Positions 45,952-54,509 of a stretch of DNA of 64,000 nucleotides are shown here, piece after piece (position 1 is the first letter of the stretch; each line of letters starts with the position of its first letter). The translations under genes and the position numbers were made by a program. The stretch is from Paraglaciecola mesophila KMM 241 (GTDB taxonomy: Bacteria; Pseudomonadota; Gammaproteobacteria; Enterobacterales; Alteromonadaceae), in NCBI RefSeq assembly GCF_000315015.1, contig NZ_BAEP01000004.1:124001-188000 (forward strand). The letters are read 5' to 3'. The notes under the pieces were generated by a model. That model ran no database searches and was not told the origin of the DNA. It worked only from the letters and a program-made list of their open reading frames with translations.

Positions 45952-47004
45952 ATGGGCGTCATCGTTTACGCAATTATATTGCCGGTAATTTTTTGGCCTC
46001 TACATTTTTTAGCAGCTCAACCTACATTGGCTTATGTGCTCTCAGGTTGCATGTTTTTTATCAGTGTTGCGCGACTCATTCACTATTTTTTCTCACAACA
46101 GTTATACGAACTTTCTTTCCGACTCTGGTTTGCGATTTTTGCAGTTTTATCGCTACTTCAAGCCGCCATACTTGGTTATGTATTTACTTTAGCAATCTTC
46201 GATGAGCGCTTTACTCCTATCATTCACGTCTCCATGCTAGCCACTGCAGGTATTAGCGTCAGTGCCCTCTTTGCTCTTAGCCCAAGACTCAGGTTTGCGT
46301 TTGTGAATTTGTCATTATTGATGATGCCAGTGATGATAACCGGATTTTTAACCGAGGGGTTTCTTCCTCTAGCATGTATGATGCTGGTGTTTTTACTCTA
46401 CATTTCTGGAATTGGAATAAGATCGAACAAGGAATACAAACGCTCTTTTGAAATTGAAATTGAGTTGCAAGCCCAGCGCAGAGAGCTTGAGACTCTAAGC
46501 CAAACAGATGCCTTAACCAGTATTTATAATCGCGGTTATTTCAATCAGTATTTCGAAAACCTCTGGCACCACGCAACCCGGCATAAAATAGAAATAGCTT
46601 TGCTGATCATCGATGTAGATCATTTTAAATCGGTCAATGATACCTACGGTCATCTAGGCGGAGACGCCTGCTTGGTGCACCTTGCTCATGCAATCAACAA
46701 ACCGATTAACCGTGCAACTGATATTGCGGTGCGCTACGGGGGTGAAGAGTTTGCTGTTTTGCTGTCTGGTTGCAATCCACAGCAGAGTAAAAAAATGGCT
46801 GATGCCATTATGCAGTCGATTCAGCAGCATAAATTTATCTATCAAGATGGCGAAATACCTATCACGGTTAGCATTGGCATCGCGACGCTTGTTCCTCGCC
46901 CTAATCAAAAGTCGAATGAGTTAATTGAACAGGCTGACTCCGCGCTATATCGTGCTAAAGCAGCGGGTAGAAACAGAGCCTTATTATTCAGTCCGGACGA
47001 TTAA
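45952..47004 (+). CDS. Membrane-bound diguanylate cyclase
   Basis: From the first ATG this is a 350-residue protein with about six N-terminal membrane helices (to about residue 165), a short coiled-coil linker (IEIELQAQRRELETLSQTD) and a C-terminal GGDEF domain. The active-site motif is GGEEF in RYGGEEFAVL. An RxxD inhibitory site (RATD) lies five residues before it, so product feedback should work. It makes cyclic di-GMP, which favours biofilm over motility. The frame is open and coding-like for 19 more codons upstream to a possible ATT start at 45895. The PLP enzyme gene follows 38 bases later. Confidence 0.9.
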   Translation: MGVIVYAIILPVIFWPLHFLAAQPTLAYVLSGCMFFISVARLIHYFFSQQLYELSFRLWFAIFAVLSLLQAAILGYVFTLAIFDERFTPIIHVSMLATAGISVSALFALSPRLRFAFVNLSLLMMPVMITGFLTEGFLPLACMMLVFLLYISGIGIRSNKEYKRSFEIEIELQAQRRELETLSQTDALTSIYNRGYFNQYFENLWHHATRHKIEIALLIIDVDHFKSVNDTYGHLGGDACLVHLAHAINKPINRATDIAVRYGGEEFAVLLSGCNPQQSKKMADAIMQSIQQHKFIYQDGEIPITVSIGIATLVPRPNQKSNELIEQADSALYRAKAAGRNRALLFSPDD

Positions 47005-47042
47005 GGTTACACTGTGGCATTTATGACAGCTGTGACCCTCTT

Positions 47043-47999
47043 GTGATCAATACCCTAAGCTTGACGCCTATTATTCAGGACATTTCCCTCCCCTCCCCTG
47101 AGCAGCAGATATTCCCTGATTGGGAGTATGCGAACGAATACCAATTATGGGTAAAACGCGACGATCTTATTCACCCCATAGTATCAGGGAATAAATGGCG
47201 TAAATTGCGCTACACACTTGAGCAAGCCGTTAGCACTGGGGTTCGGCACATCGTCAGCTTTGGTGGTGGCCACTCAAATCATTTACACGCACTGGGCTAT
47301 GCATGCAATAGCTTAAACATAAAGCTCACAGCGATAGTACGTGGTCACTTCCATAGTAATCTTACGCCTATGTTACAAGATTTAGTGGCATGGCAAGCTG
47401 ACGTGCAATTTGTTGATCGCAAAACCTATCAACTGCGTGATGACAAAACGTACTTGGCCTCATTAGCCCAGCAATACTCTAATGCTATGTTTATCCCAGA
47501 AGGCGGCTCTTCTGAGTTTGCTTTAGCTGGCGTGGCGGACATTATTACTGAGCTCACTCAACGCTATGACTACTTATTAACGCCTGTTGGCAGCGGGGGG
47601 ACATTAGGCGGTCTTATTCATGGTGCGATGAATCAACCCGAGCCATTACACACCAAAATCATCGGAATCGCTGTGCTCAAAGGTGATGGGTACCTAGAAG
47701 AGTTGGTAGGTAAATTACTGTCATCGCGGGCTACGTTGCCATCGCAAGTTATAACACCTCAGCCTATCGCTGATTGGCACATTAACCACCAGTTTCATTT
47801 TAATGGCTACGCAAAGGCTTCACCTGAACTCCATCAATTTTGCCAGACATTCAATGAAGCATTGAGCATTCCTATTGAGCCCGTGTATAGCGGCAAGCTT
47901 TTTTGGGCGGTGAAAGAACTCATGGCTAAAAAGGCGTTTACAGCCGGCAGCAAAATTCTGCTATTGCATACAGGTGGGCTACAAGGCGCCCGAGAATAG
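47043..47999 (+). CDS. ACC deaminase/D-cysteine desulfhydrase family PLP enzyme
   Basis: The 318-residue fold-type II PLP enzyme has the lysine in HPIVSGNKWRKLRY (PLP Schiff base) and GGGHSNHLHALGYA as the substrate-binding motif. LLTPVGSGGTLGGLIHG is the phosphate-binding glycine loop and the end LLLHTGGLQG matches the family's last motif. Members open aminocyclopropane carboxylate or release sulfide from D-cysteine; the proteobacterial short version is more often a D-cysteine desulfhydrase-like enzyme of uncertain substrate. It starts with GTG, 38 bases after the cyclase stop, and probably shares its message. Confidence 0.85.
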   Translation: MINTLSLTPIIQDISLPSPEQQIFPDWEYANEYQLWVKRDDLIHPIVSGNKWRKLRYTLEQAVSTGVRHIVSFGGGHSNHLHALGYACNSLNIKLTAIVRGHFHSNLTPMLQDLVAWQADVQFVDRKTYQLRDDKTYLASLAQQYSNAMFIPEGGSSEFALAGVADIITELTQRYDYLLTPVGSGGTLGGLIHGAMNQPEPLHTKIIGIAVLKGDGYLEELVGKLLSSRATLPSQVITPQPIADWHINHQFHFNGYAKASPELHQFCQTFNEALSIPIEPVYSGKLFWAVKELMAKKAFTAGSKILLLHTGGLQGARE

Positions 48000-48086
48000 C
48001 ACTCACGTAGATCATCTGTTTGTGAATGGATACATTCTACCTCTCAGGTGATATATTCCTGCCCATAATCAGTTCAACCACACTAT

Positions 48087-49205
48087 ATGGCGAGTATGTT
48101 GTTTAACATTCGATTTTTATTGTTATTAAGTTTGCCTGTTCTTATAACCGGATGCGCCTTTCAAGTTTCCCCCGGTGCATCACCCAGCACACAGACAAGA
48201 ATAGAAACAAAAGTAGAGACAAAAATAGAACGTGCTAAGACCAGCGATACGCTTGAAACGTCCGAGCAAGTAGAACCTAAAACCTCGTCGCGAGTTGAAT
48301 CTATGGTTGAGCGCTCTGGCGAGCCTGAAAAGGCAAGCCCCACCCCAACTTTACGCTTGAAGACACCGCGCTTTGCCCATGCCTCAGCTACAGACGGCAA
48401 ACATATTTATGTATTTGCAGGATATGGTAAGCAAGGCTATTTGAGTGATGTAGAAATTATCGATCCGAACACCGGCAAAGTAACTGTGCTTAAAAATAGC
48501 GTGCTACCACGAGGTTACTTTTCGGCGGTCTTTGATGGGCAGCACTCGATATATTTGCTTGGCGGTGTGAGCCATCAACAAGATAAGGTACGCGTTGAGC
48601 AGCGCATTGAAGTGTTCGACACCCTTACCCATGAAATACGCACCTTAGGGAATATCCCTGAACCTTTGAGAGATAATAAAGCCGTTTATCTTGATGGTTA
48701 CTTGTACGTACTCGGTGGCACTTCTTATCAAGCACAAAACGGTTATCAACTCATTCCTAGCGCGTCTGTTTGGCGCTATCACATCCTGCAGCAAGAATGG
48801 CAAAAGATGGCCAACATGCCGAGCGCAAAATCTACAGCCGTGGTAACCGATAACCAAAACATTTATGTTGTAGGTGGCGAACAAAACACCGATAGCCTAG
48901 CCAGTGTCGAGCAATATAAGGTAGCTAGCAATACATGGCAAAACATACCAGCACTGCCGCACCCTGTCAGCGCCCACAGTGCAGCATGGCTGCACAACGC
49001 GCTGTGGGTATTTTGCAATGAAGATGAAACCAACAATAGTTACTTTTTAAAACGTGACACTGCGCGCTGGCAAGTAGCACCATTCAATTATCAAAGCGCT
49101 TTATACACTAGCACCACCTCGATCGGTAATAGCTTGTATGTTATTGGCGGTAATGGCGGCAAAGGAAAATCATTTATGGGTGATATACAGGTATTTACAC
49201 CATGA
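48087..49205 (+). CDS. Kelch-repeat lipoprotein
   Basis: The 372-residue protein begins with a lipoprotein signal (lipobox ITGC, Cys at about residue 23). A charged Glu/Lys/Thr-rich linker with imperfect RIETKVETKIE repeats follows (residues 30-85). Then six Kelch-type blades make a beta-propeller, each with the paired Gly pattern and downstream Trp (YLLGGVSHQ, YVLGGTSYQ, YVVGGEQNT, YVIGGNGGK). It should sit at the outer membrane facing the periplasm or outside. Its stop overlaps the pnuC start by four bases, so the two are translationally coupled. Its role with a vitamin transporter is unknown. A second ATG three codons in is equally possible. Confidence 0.8.
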   Translation: MASMLFNIRFLLLLSLPVLITGCAFQVSPGASPSTQTRIETKVETKIERAKTSDTLETSEQVEPKTSSRVESMVERSGEPEKASPTPTLRLKTPRFAHASATDGKHIYVFAGYGKQGYLSDVEIIDPNTGKVTVLKNSVLPRGYFSAVFDGQHSIYLLGGVSHQQDKVRVEQRIEVFDTLTHEIRTLGNIPEPLRDNKAVYLDGYLYVLGGTSYQAQNGYQLIPSASVWRYHILQQEWQKMANMPSAKSTAVVTDNQNIYVVGGEQNTDSLASVEQYKVASNTWQNIPALPHPVSAHSAAWLHNALWVFCNEDETNNSYFLKRDTARWQVAPFNYQSALYTSTTSIGNSLYVIGGNGGKGKSFMGDIQVFTP

Positions 49206-49840
49206 GTTGGTTAGAATGGATACAAGGTTTTGCTGGGGCGTCCACCATTGAATGGGTAGCGACGGTTGCGGGGTTTTTAAGTGTATTTCTGCTGATAAAC
49301 CGTAGTCGATGGAGCTTTGTTTTTGGATTTGTACAAGTCAGCATTTACAGCTGGATATTTTTCGATGTGAAACTGTATTCCGATATGGGCTTACATATCA
49401 TTTATATCGGCTTTCAGCTTTATGGTTGGTACGTATGGAGTAACAATCAAAATCAGCAAGGGAAAATATCCCCCGTACAAGGGAGTTTAACTGAATATAG
49501 CTGCTGGGCAGGAATAGCAATTGCGAGTGCGGGCTTACTTGGCTATGTCATGTCTAGTTATACCGATGCCAGCTTCCCTTATGTTGACGCCTTTACCACC
49601 TGCGCGAGCTTAATTGCCCAGTGGTTACTGACTCACCGCAAACTGTTTAATTGGGCGGTGTGGATAATTGTCGATATTGTCGCCATTTCACTTTACTGGC
49701 AAAAGGGCTTATATCCAACTTCCGCCTTGTATTTCAGCTTCTTAATAATGGCTTGTGTTGGCCAATATACTTGGATAAAAGAATTCCGTCGCCATAATAG
49801 TGAAAAGCACTCTACACATTTAGATAACGCACTTGGTTGA
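49202..49840 (+). CDS. pnuC: Nicotinamide riboside transporter PnuC
   Basis: A 212-residue PnuC-type protein with seven to eight membrane helices. The motifs NRSRWSFVFGFVQVSIYSW, YIGFQLYGWYVWS (ligand-binding Trp/Gln) and the C-terminal IIVDIVAISLYWQKGLY are typical. It lets nicotinamide riboside diffuse in, where phosphorylation traps it. The next gene encodes the matching kinase, which supports nicotinamide riboside over thiamine or riboflavin as substrate. Its ATG overlaps the stop of the Kelch gene (ATGA). Confidence 0.92.
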   Translation: MSWLEWIQGFAGASTIEWVATVAGFLSVFLLINRSRWSFVFGFVQVSIYSWIFFDVKLYSDMGLHIIYIGFQLYGWYVWSNNQNQQGKISPVQGSLTEYSCWAGIAIASAGLLGYVMSSYTDASFPYVDAFTTCASLIAQWLLTHRKLFNWAVWIIVDIVAISLYWQKGLYPTSALYFSFLIMACVGQYTWIKEFRRHNSEKHSTHLDNALG

Positions 49841-49890
49841 TTTGGGTTTCCCCGAAAAGAAGCAAAGTGATATGACGAGCACACATCTCC

Positions 49891-50454
49891 ATGATCAAAA
49901 AAATTGTTTTTTTAGGGGCGCCTTCTACAGGTAAGTCAACGCTCAGTGAAACCCTCGCTGAACAATTTAATTCAATTTCCGTTGCAGAATATGGCCGAGA
50001 GTATTGGATTGAACATCAGGTCGATAGGCGTCTTACGCCTGAGCAATTATTGCATATCGCTCAAGTGCAAAACCAATGGGAAGATGAAGCAGAACAAAAA
50101 GCCAAAGGCTATTTATTCTGTGACACCAACGCCTTTACTACATGGCACTTTGCCTGCCACTACCATACAACCCCGCAGCCTGAACTGACCAAACTCGCCG
50201 AAGACAGCTGGCAACGTTACGACTTGGTAGTACTCTGTGATAACGATATCCCCTATGATGACACGTGGGAGCGCTCTGGGGATGCCAACCGAAGTGAGTT
50301 CCAACAGTTTCTGAATCAATATTTAATCACTCACGGGATCCCATTCGTAAAGGTTAGTGGTGATATTGAATCTCGCGTGGCTCAAATGCGCATTGCACTC
50401 GATGAGCTTAACAGTCAAACCGAACAAAGTATGAGCACACTCTCGTTCTGTTAA
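49891..50454 (+). CDS. NadR-like nicotinamide riboside kinase (ATP-binding protein)
   Basis: The 187-residue P-loop protein has the Walker A motif FLGAPSTGKSTLSE at residues 7-20, then EYGREYW and an Asp in FCDTNAFTTWHFA, as in the kinase domain of NadR. It lacks the N-terminal repressor and adenylyltransferase domains of enterobacterial NadR. It phosphorylates nicotinamide riboside to NMN and so traps what PnuC imports. It lies 50 bases after pnuC. A structured region and strong terminator follow 250 bases downstream. Confidence 0.85.
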   Translation: MIKKIVFLGAPSTGKSTLSETLAEQFNSISVAEYGREYWIEHQVDRRLTPEQLLHIAQVQNQWEDEAEQKAKGYLFCDTNAFTTWHFACHYHTTPQPELTKLAEDSWQRYDLVVLCDNDIPYDDTWERSGDANRSEFQQFLNQYLITHGIPFVKVSGDIESRVAQMRIALDELNSQTEQSMSTLSFC

Positions 50455-50519
50455 CACATTGTAAACGATTGAAATTGCTCACTAATTTGGTGCTTATTGC
50501 ACTAAAGTATACCACTGTT

Positions 50520-50741
50520 ATGGCGCTTCTTGTACGCGCCTCCCCCTCGAAATTACTCTAACCACCTGAAAAATAAGGACTTTAAAAGTTGGCCTATGTG
50601 TTGCAATGCCTTAGGTGTATTAGATGTCCAGATCATCTAATGCAGGGAACAATAATAACTATAATAAAAAAAGCAGTACCGAGCGATGTAAAGCTCTTCA
50701 AACGAAAGCGTCTTATTCTTGTCCGGGTAAGGCGCTTTTTT
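50520..50741 (+). ncRNA. Candidate small RNA or long structured 3' UTR
   Basis: No gene explains this stretch, yet it is highly structured. In order it has a small hairpin GGCGC/GCGCC (50522-50540), a C-rich run CCTCCCCCTCG, a strong hairpin ATTAGATG/CATCTAAT with a seven-base loop that extends to 11 pairs (50616-50644), an A/U-rich linker that could bind Hfq, and a classical terminator (50705-50741). A weak promoter-like TATACC is at 50508-50513. It is either a free small RNA of about 220 bases or the 3' end of the pnuC-kinase message. It does not match any RNA family I know. Confidence 0.45.
50705..50741 (+). terminator. Strong Rho-independent terminator
   Basis: AAAGCGTCTTA/TAAGGCGCTTT forms an 11-bp stem with one wobble pair and a 12-base loop, followed by six T. 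It lies about 250 bases past the nearest plus-strand stop, much further than a usual gene terminator. Confidence 0.85.
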
Positions 50742-50774
50742 GATCGCGAGCTTTTTATTTATTCGCCTTTGACA

Positions 50775-51032
50775 TTAACCTTGACCTAATTGATGACTGT
50801 GCCCGAAATGCGAAATAGTCATTGCCGCAGATGACCTCTTAGTCATGGTTCCACTTCGCTCACTGCGCAACCGTTTATTCTCCCAAATACGCTCGTGAAT
50901 CATATATGCCACTGTATTTACCGCTGGTTCAACTAGCGCGATAAGCCCACCCACGATAAAACTACCCGTTAAAAGATACGCGACGCTAAAGGCAACAGTG
51001 AAGTGAGTAATGGCAAAGGTGATTGTTTTCAT
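50775..51032 (-). CDS. DUF2061 membrane protein
   Basis: An 85-residue protein with two hydrophobic helices; TFAITHFTVAFSVAYLLTGS and GLIALVEPAVNTVAYMIHERIWEN fit DUF2061, a small family of unknown function common in marine bacteria. The C-terminal 30 residues are basic, Ser/His/Gly-rich and outside the domain. It stands alone on the minus strand. Confidence 0.75.
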   Translation of the reverse strand: MKTITFAITHFTVAFSVAYLLTGSFIVGGLIALVEPAVNTVAYMIHERIWENKRLRSERSGTMTKRSSAAMTISHFGHSHQLGQG

Positions 51033-51306
51033 AGGTGTTCCCGTCAGTAATTCGTTAAATTAATCAATGTAAATATAAAAAGTTGATGAATAAATATTAT
51101 TCCCCACCTCAACTTGAAGCCAATGAAACAAATCAATCGCTTCAATCCATAAATACGATTAATTCTCATTTGCATATTAATGTAGCAGACTTAATATGCT
51201 TAAATAAAGACAAGTCATTTTTTTTTAACTGCGCTTTGTTTACATCCCATGATTAGGTGTTAGCATTCGCGTTTTATTGCATGTTGTTATTTATAAGGGT
51301 CTCCCT
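51033..51306. other. AT-rich region before the carboxynorspermidine genes
   Basis: About 270 AT-rich bases between divergent genes, with promoters expected on both strands. The plus-strand frame is open from 51277, but AGGG eight bases before 51307 favours the later start. No gene is seen. Confidence 0.45.
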
Positions 51307-52509
51307 ATGTCTCGTGTTCTGATTATCGGTGCTGGCGGCGTGGCTGCTGTCACCATAAAAAAATGTGCTCGTTTACCTGAGCTATTTGATGAAATTTATC
51401 TTGCTAGTCGCACGGTTTCTAAATGCGAAGCCTTACAGCAAGAAGTGGGTATTGACCGTGTTAAAGGTGTATTCGCCGTTGACGCTGACCACGCAAGCGA
51501 AGTCGTAAAAGTGATTAATCAGGTTAAACCTGATCTGGTTATCAACCTTGCTTTGCCATATCAAGATTTAGCCATCATGGACGCGTGCCTTGAAACCGGC
51601 GTTCATTATTTGGATACCGCAAACTATGAGCCAAAAGATGTGGCTAAATTTGAATACTCTTGGCAGTGGGCGTATCAAGAGAAATTCGAAAAAGCAGGCT
51701 TAACCGCGTTACTCGGTAGCGGTTTCGATCCGGGCGTAACCAACGTTTACACCGCTTATGCAGCTAAGCATTATTTTGATGAAATTCATTACTTGGATAT
51801 CGTTGATTGCAATGGCGGCGATCATGGTCAAGCGTTTGCAACTAACTTCAACCCAGAAATCAATATTCGTGAAATCACCCAGCGCGGTCGTTTCTTCGAA
51901 GATGGTGAATGGAAAGAAACGGATCCCCTGAGCGTACGTGAAGATTTGGATTATCAAAACATTGGTGTGCGCGCGTCATACTTGATGTTCCATGAAGAAC
52001 TTGAGTCTATCGTTAAGCACTTCCCTTCGTTGAAACGTGCCCGCTTCTGGATGACCTTTGGTGATGCCTACCTTACACACCTTAAAGTGCTTGAAGGCAT
52101 CGGCATGACTAGCATCGAGCCAATTGACTTCCAAGGGCAGCAAATTGTACCTCTTGAGTTCTTAAAAGCGGTGCTGCCTAACCCAGGTTCACTCGCCGAT
52201 GGTTACACAGGCATGACGTGTATCGGCACTTACATTACCGGTATGAAAGATGGCAAAGAGAAAACCATCTTTATTTACAACAACTGTGATCACGCAGCGT
52301 GTTTCGCAGAAGTGGGCGCACAAGCTGTGTCATACACCACTGGTGTACCCGCCATGATCGGTGCATCATTGATGCTAAGCGGCAAGTGGAAGAAGCCTGG
52401 CGTATGGAACATGGAGCAGTTTGACCCAGACCCGTTCATGGACATGCTAAACCAGCATGGCCTGCCTTGGCACGTAATTGAATGTGACGAAAGCCCGTTT
52501 AGCAAGTAA
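51307..52509 (+). CDS. Carboxynorspermidine/carboxyspermidine dehydrogenase
   Basis: The 400-residue protein is a saccharopine dehydrogenase-family enzyme with an N-terminal NADPH-binding motif LIIGAGGVAAVTIKKCARL. GSGFDPGVTNVYTAYAAKHYF, DIVDCNGGDHG and GSLADGYTGMTCIG match the polyamine branch. It condenses aspartate semialdehyde with a diamine to carboxy(nor)spermidine, the step before NspC. It lies 86 bases upstream of nspC with a hairpin between. The start at 51307 is chosen for its ribosome binding site. The pathway replaces the SAM-dependent route to spermidine in many marine bacteria. Confidence 0.9.
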   Translation: MSRVLIIGAGGVAAVTIKKCARLPELFDEIYLASRTVSKCEALQQEVGIDRVKGVFAVDADHASEVVKVINQVKPDLVINLALPYQDLAIMDACLETGVHYLDTANYEPKDVAKFEYSWQWAYQEKFEKAGLTALLGSGFDPGVTNVYTAYAAKHYFDEIHYLDIVDCNGGDHGQAFATNFNPEINIREITQRGRFFEDGEWKETDPLSVREDLDYQNIGVRASYLMFHEELESIVKHFPSLKRARFWMTFGDAYLTHLKVLEGIGMTSIEPIDFQGQQIVPLEFLKAVLPNPGSLADGYTGMTCIGTYITGMKDGKEKTIFIYNNCDHAACFAEVGAQAVSYTTGVPAMIGASLMLSGKWKKPGVWNMEQFDPDPFMDMLNQHGLPWHVIECDESPFSK

Positions 52510-52552
52510 GTCGTATTCAGCAAGAAGTCATAGCAACAATCATTTGCATTTT

Positions 52553-52578
52553 AGGGCCATTCATTTGGCCCTTTCCTT
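52553..52578 (+). terminator. Terminator-like hairpin between the dehydrogenase and nspC
   Basis: AGGGCCA/TGGCCCT, a 7-bp stem with six-base loop, is followed by TTTCCTTATTT. It would cut transcription between two pathway genes, so the downstream gene may be made in smaller amounts. Confidence 0.55.
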
Positions 52579-52595
52579 ATTTAGCGGAGACCCCC

Positions 52596-53735
52596 GTGAC
52601 TGATCCAATGTTAAACCCTAATATTCCTTCACCTTGCTATGTGTGTGAAGAAGCCAAACTCGAAGCCAATTTGCAGTTAATGCAACGAGTACAACAAGAA
52701 AGTGGCGTCGAGATTATTCTGGCGTTAAAAGGCTTTTCTATGTGGTCCACTTTTGATTTGGTAAAGCAATATCTGCAAGGCTCAACTGCCAGTGCAGTAT
52801 GGGAAGCCCGGTTAGGCAAAGAAGAAATAGGCAAGCAAGTGCATGCGTTTTCACCCGCTTATAAACCTGCTGATATCGATCAGTTAGTGGATTTGGTCGA
52901 TCATATTTCATTCAACAGCCTTGGTCAGTGGAACCGCTATAAAACACAGATTTTACAGTCGAACGTGTCTCCCGGTATTCGCTTGAACGTGGAGCACAGA
53001 GAAGCCGATACGGAATTGTATGATCCAAGTGCGCCGGGCTCCCGGTTTGGTATTCTTGCTAAAGACCTGAAAGGCGCTGATTTAAGCGGTCTTAAAGGGT
53101 TTCATATCCATAACCTTTGCGAGTGTGACTCCTTCGCCACCGAGCGCACTATACTGGCGGTGGAAGAAAAATTCGGTCAGTACTTTGGCCAAATTAAATG
53201 GATTAATTTTGGCGGCGGCCATTTGATGACCAAAGAAGGTTATGACGTAGAGCACCTTATTACCACGTTAAAAGCCTTTAAAGCGCGGCACCCTCATTTG
53301 AACGTGATACTTGAGCCTGGCTCAGCGGTAGCGTGGCAAACCGGTCCCTTGGTGTGTGAAGTCATCGATATCGTTGAAAACCGCGATAAAATCGCGATCG
53401 TTGACATGTCAGCCACAGCGCACATGCCAGACGTACTTGAAATGCCTTATCGTCCAGAAGTACGCGGTGCAGGTAAGGCAAATGAAAAAGCCTTTACCTA
53501 TCGCTTTGGCGGTAATTCATGTTTGACCGGTGATGCGATTGATTTGTATAGTTTTGATCACGAGCTGCAAATTGGCGAACGGATTATTTTCGAAGACATG
53601 ATTCACTACACCATGGTCAAAACGACTTTCTTCAATGGGGTAGAACACCCATCTATCGGCATTTTACGTAAAAACGGCGAATTTGAGCTGATACGTAAAT
53701 TTGAGTACGAAGACTTTAAGAATAAATTGTCTTAA
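52596..53735 (+). CDS. nspC: Carboxynorspermidine decarboxylase
   Basis: The 379-residue PLP enzyme belongs to the alanine racemase-fold decarboxylases. The PLP lysine is in ILALKGFSMWST near residue 45, the glycine loop is INFGGGHLMTKE, the PSAPGSRFGI segment and CLTGD with the second active-site cysteine are present. It makes norspermidine or spermidine from the product of the upstream dehydrogenase. It starts with GTG, with GGAG eight bases before. A 14-bp terminator follows. Norspermidine is linked to biofilm formation in Vibrio. Confidence 0.92.
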   Translation: MTDPMLNPNIPSPCYVCEEAKLEANLQLMQRVQQESGVEIILALKGFSMWSTFDLVKQYLQGSTASAVWEARLGKEEIGKQVHAFSPAYKPADIDQLVDLVDHISFNSLGQWNRYKTQILQSNVSPGIRLNVEHREADTELYDPSAPGSRFGILAKDLKGADLSGLKGFHIHNLCECDSFATERTILAVEEKFGQYFGQIKWINFGGGHLMTKEGYDVEHLITTLKAFKARHPHLNVILEPGSAVAWQTGPLVCEVIDIVENRDKIAIVDMSATAHMPDVLEMPYRPEVRGAGKANEKAFTYRFGGNSCLTGDAIDLYSFDHELQIGERIIFEDMIHYTMVKTTFFNGVEHPSIGILRKNGEFELIRKFEYEDFKNKLS

Positions 53736-53772
53736 CACGATAGCAGTCAAAGCCGCGCTACTAAGATCAAAC

Positions 53773-53808
53773 AAGGCGTAACCCGACGACTCGGGTTACG
53801 CCTTTTTT
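53773..53808 (+). terminator. Strong terminator after nspC
   Basis: AAGGCGTAACCCGA/TCGGGTTACGCCTT forms a perfect 14-bp stem with a four-base loop followed by TTTTTT. Lying between convergent genes it may also terminate msrA from the other side. Confidence 0.9.
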
Positions 53809-53828
53809 CTTTGCCAACCTCACCGCAA

Positions 53829-54416
53829 TTAATGGCTCGCTTTATCGCCCCAGATTTCTTCAAGGCGTTGGTCACGACCGCAATTCCAGCGATATAGTTT
53901 GTAGCGCACTGGGCTCTTTTTGTAGAAATCTTGGTGAGCGATTTCATCGCCTTTAATTGGGTAAAAACGTTTAGCATCCAGAATAGGCGTTACCACTGTT
54001 TGCTTGGGAAATTGCGCCTCAACTGCTTTCTTTGTTTTCTCGGCAATGGCGCGTTCCTGTTCATTGGCCACAAAAATAGCACTTAAATAACTATGTCCTT
54101 TATCACAAAATTGGCCGCGGGCATCAAAGGGGTCAATGTTCACCCAATAATGATCTAAAATTTGCTGATAACTCACGACCTCAGCGTCATAGGTAATTTT
54201 CACCGCTTCATAATGGCCTTTGTGATTACCGTTATACGTTGGGTTACGCGCAGTTCCACCCGTAAAACCAGATACCACATCGCTCACCCCCTCTAATTTT
54301 TCAAAATCGGATTCCATACACCAAAAACAGCCACCAGCCAGGATGGTTTCATCCGCAGTCACATGAAAAGAGATAAACGATACGCTGAGGATCAACGCAG
54401 ATAAAATAGATTTCAT
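53829..54416 (-). CDS. msrA: Peptide methionine sulfoxide reductase A, exported
   Basis: The 195-residue protein has a signal peptide (MKSILSALILSVSFISFHVTA) and the MsrA active site GGCFWCMESDF, here with Cys, Phe and Glu at the expected places. GFTGGTARNPTY and GHYEAVKITYD follow the family pattern. It repairs the S form of methionine sulfoxide, and the signal puts it in the periplasm. The start is the ATG at 54416, preceded by AAAGGG; a GTG two codons earlier is part of that site. The C-terminus lacks an MsrB domain. The emrB gene lies about 90 bases upstream on the same strand. Confidence 0.93.
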   Translation of the reverse strand: MKSILSALILSVSFISFHVTADETILAGGCFWCMESDFEKLEGVSDVVSGFTGGTARNPTYNGNHKGHYEAVKITYDAEVVSYQQILDHYWVNIDPFDARGQFCDKGHSYLSAIFVANEQERAIAEKTKKAVEAQFPKQTVVTPILDAKRFYPIKGDEIAHQDFYKKSPVRYKLYRWNCGRDQRLEEIWGDKASH

Positions 54417-54509
54417 AACCACCCTTTAATGCTACAACAACACGCTCACGGAAATGTGACGCTCTTGATAAGTAGAACCGATAAATAGCCCGCAACTTTC
54501 ATCACTGAA

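Noticed and set aside
50589-50789. Plus-strand frame of 66 codons in the candidate small RNA region
   Set aside because: It begins with TTG without a ribosome binding site and runs through a strong terminator.
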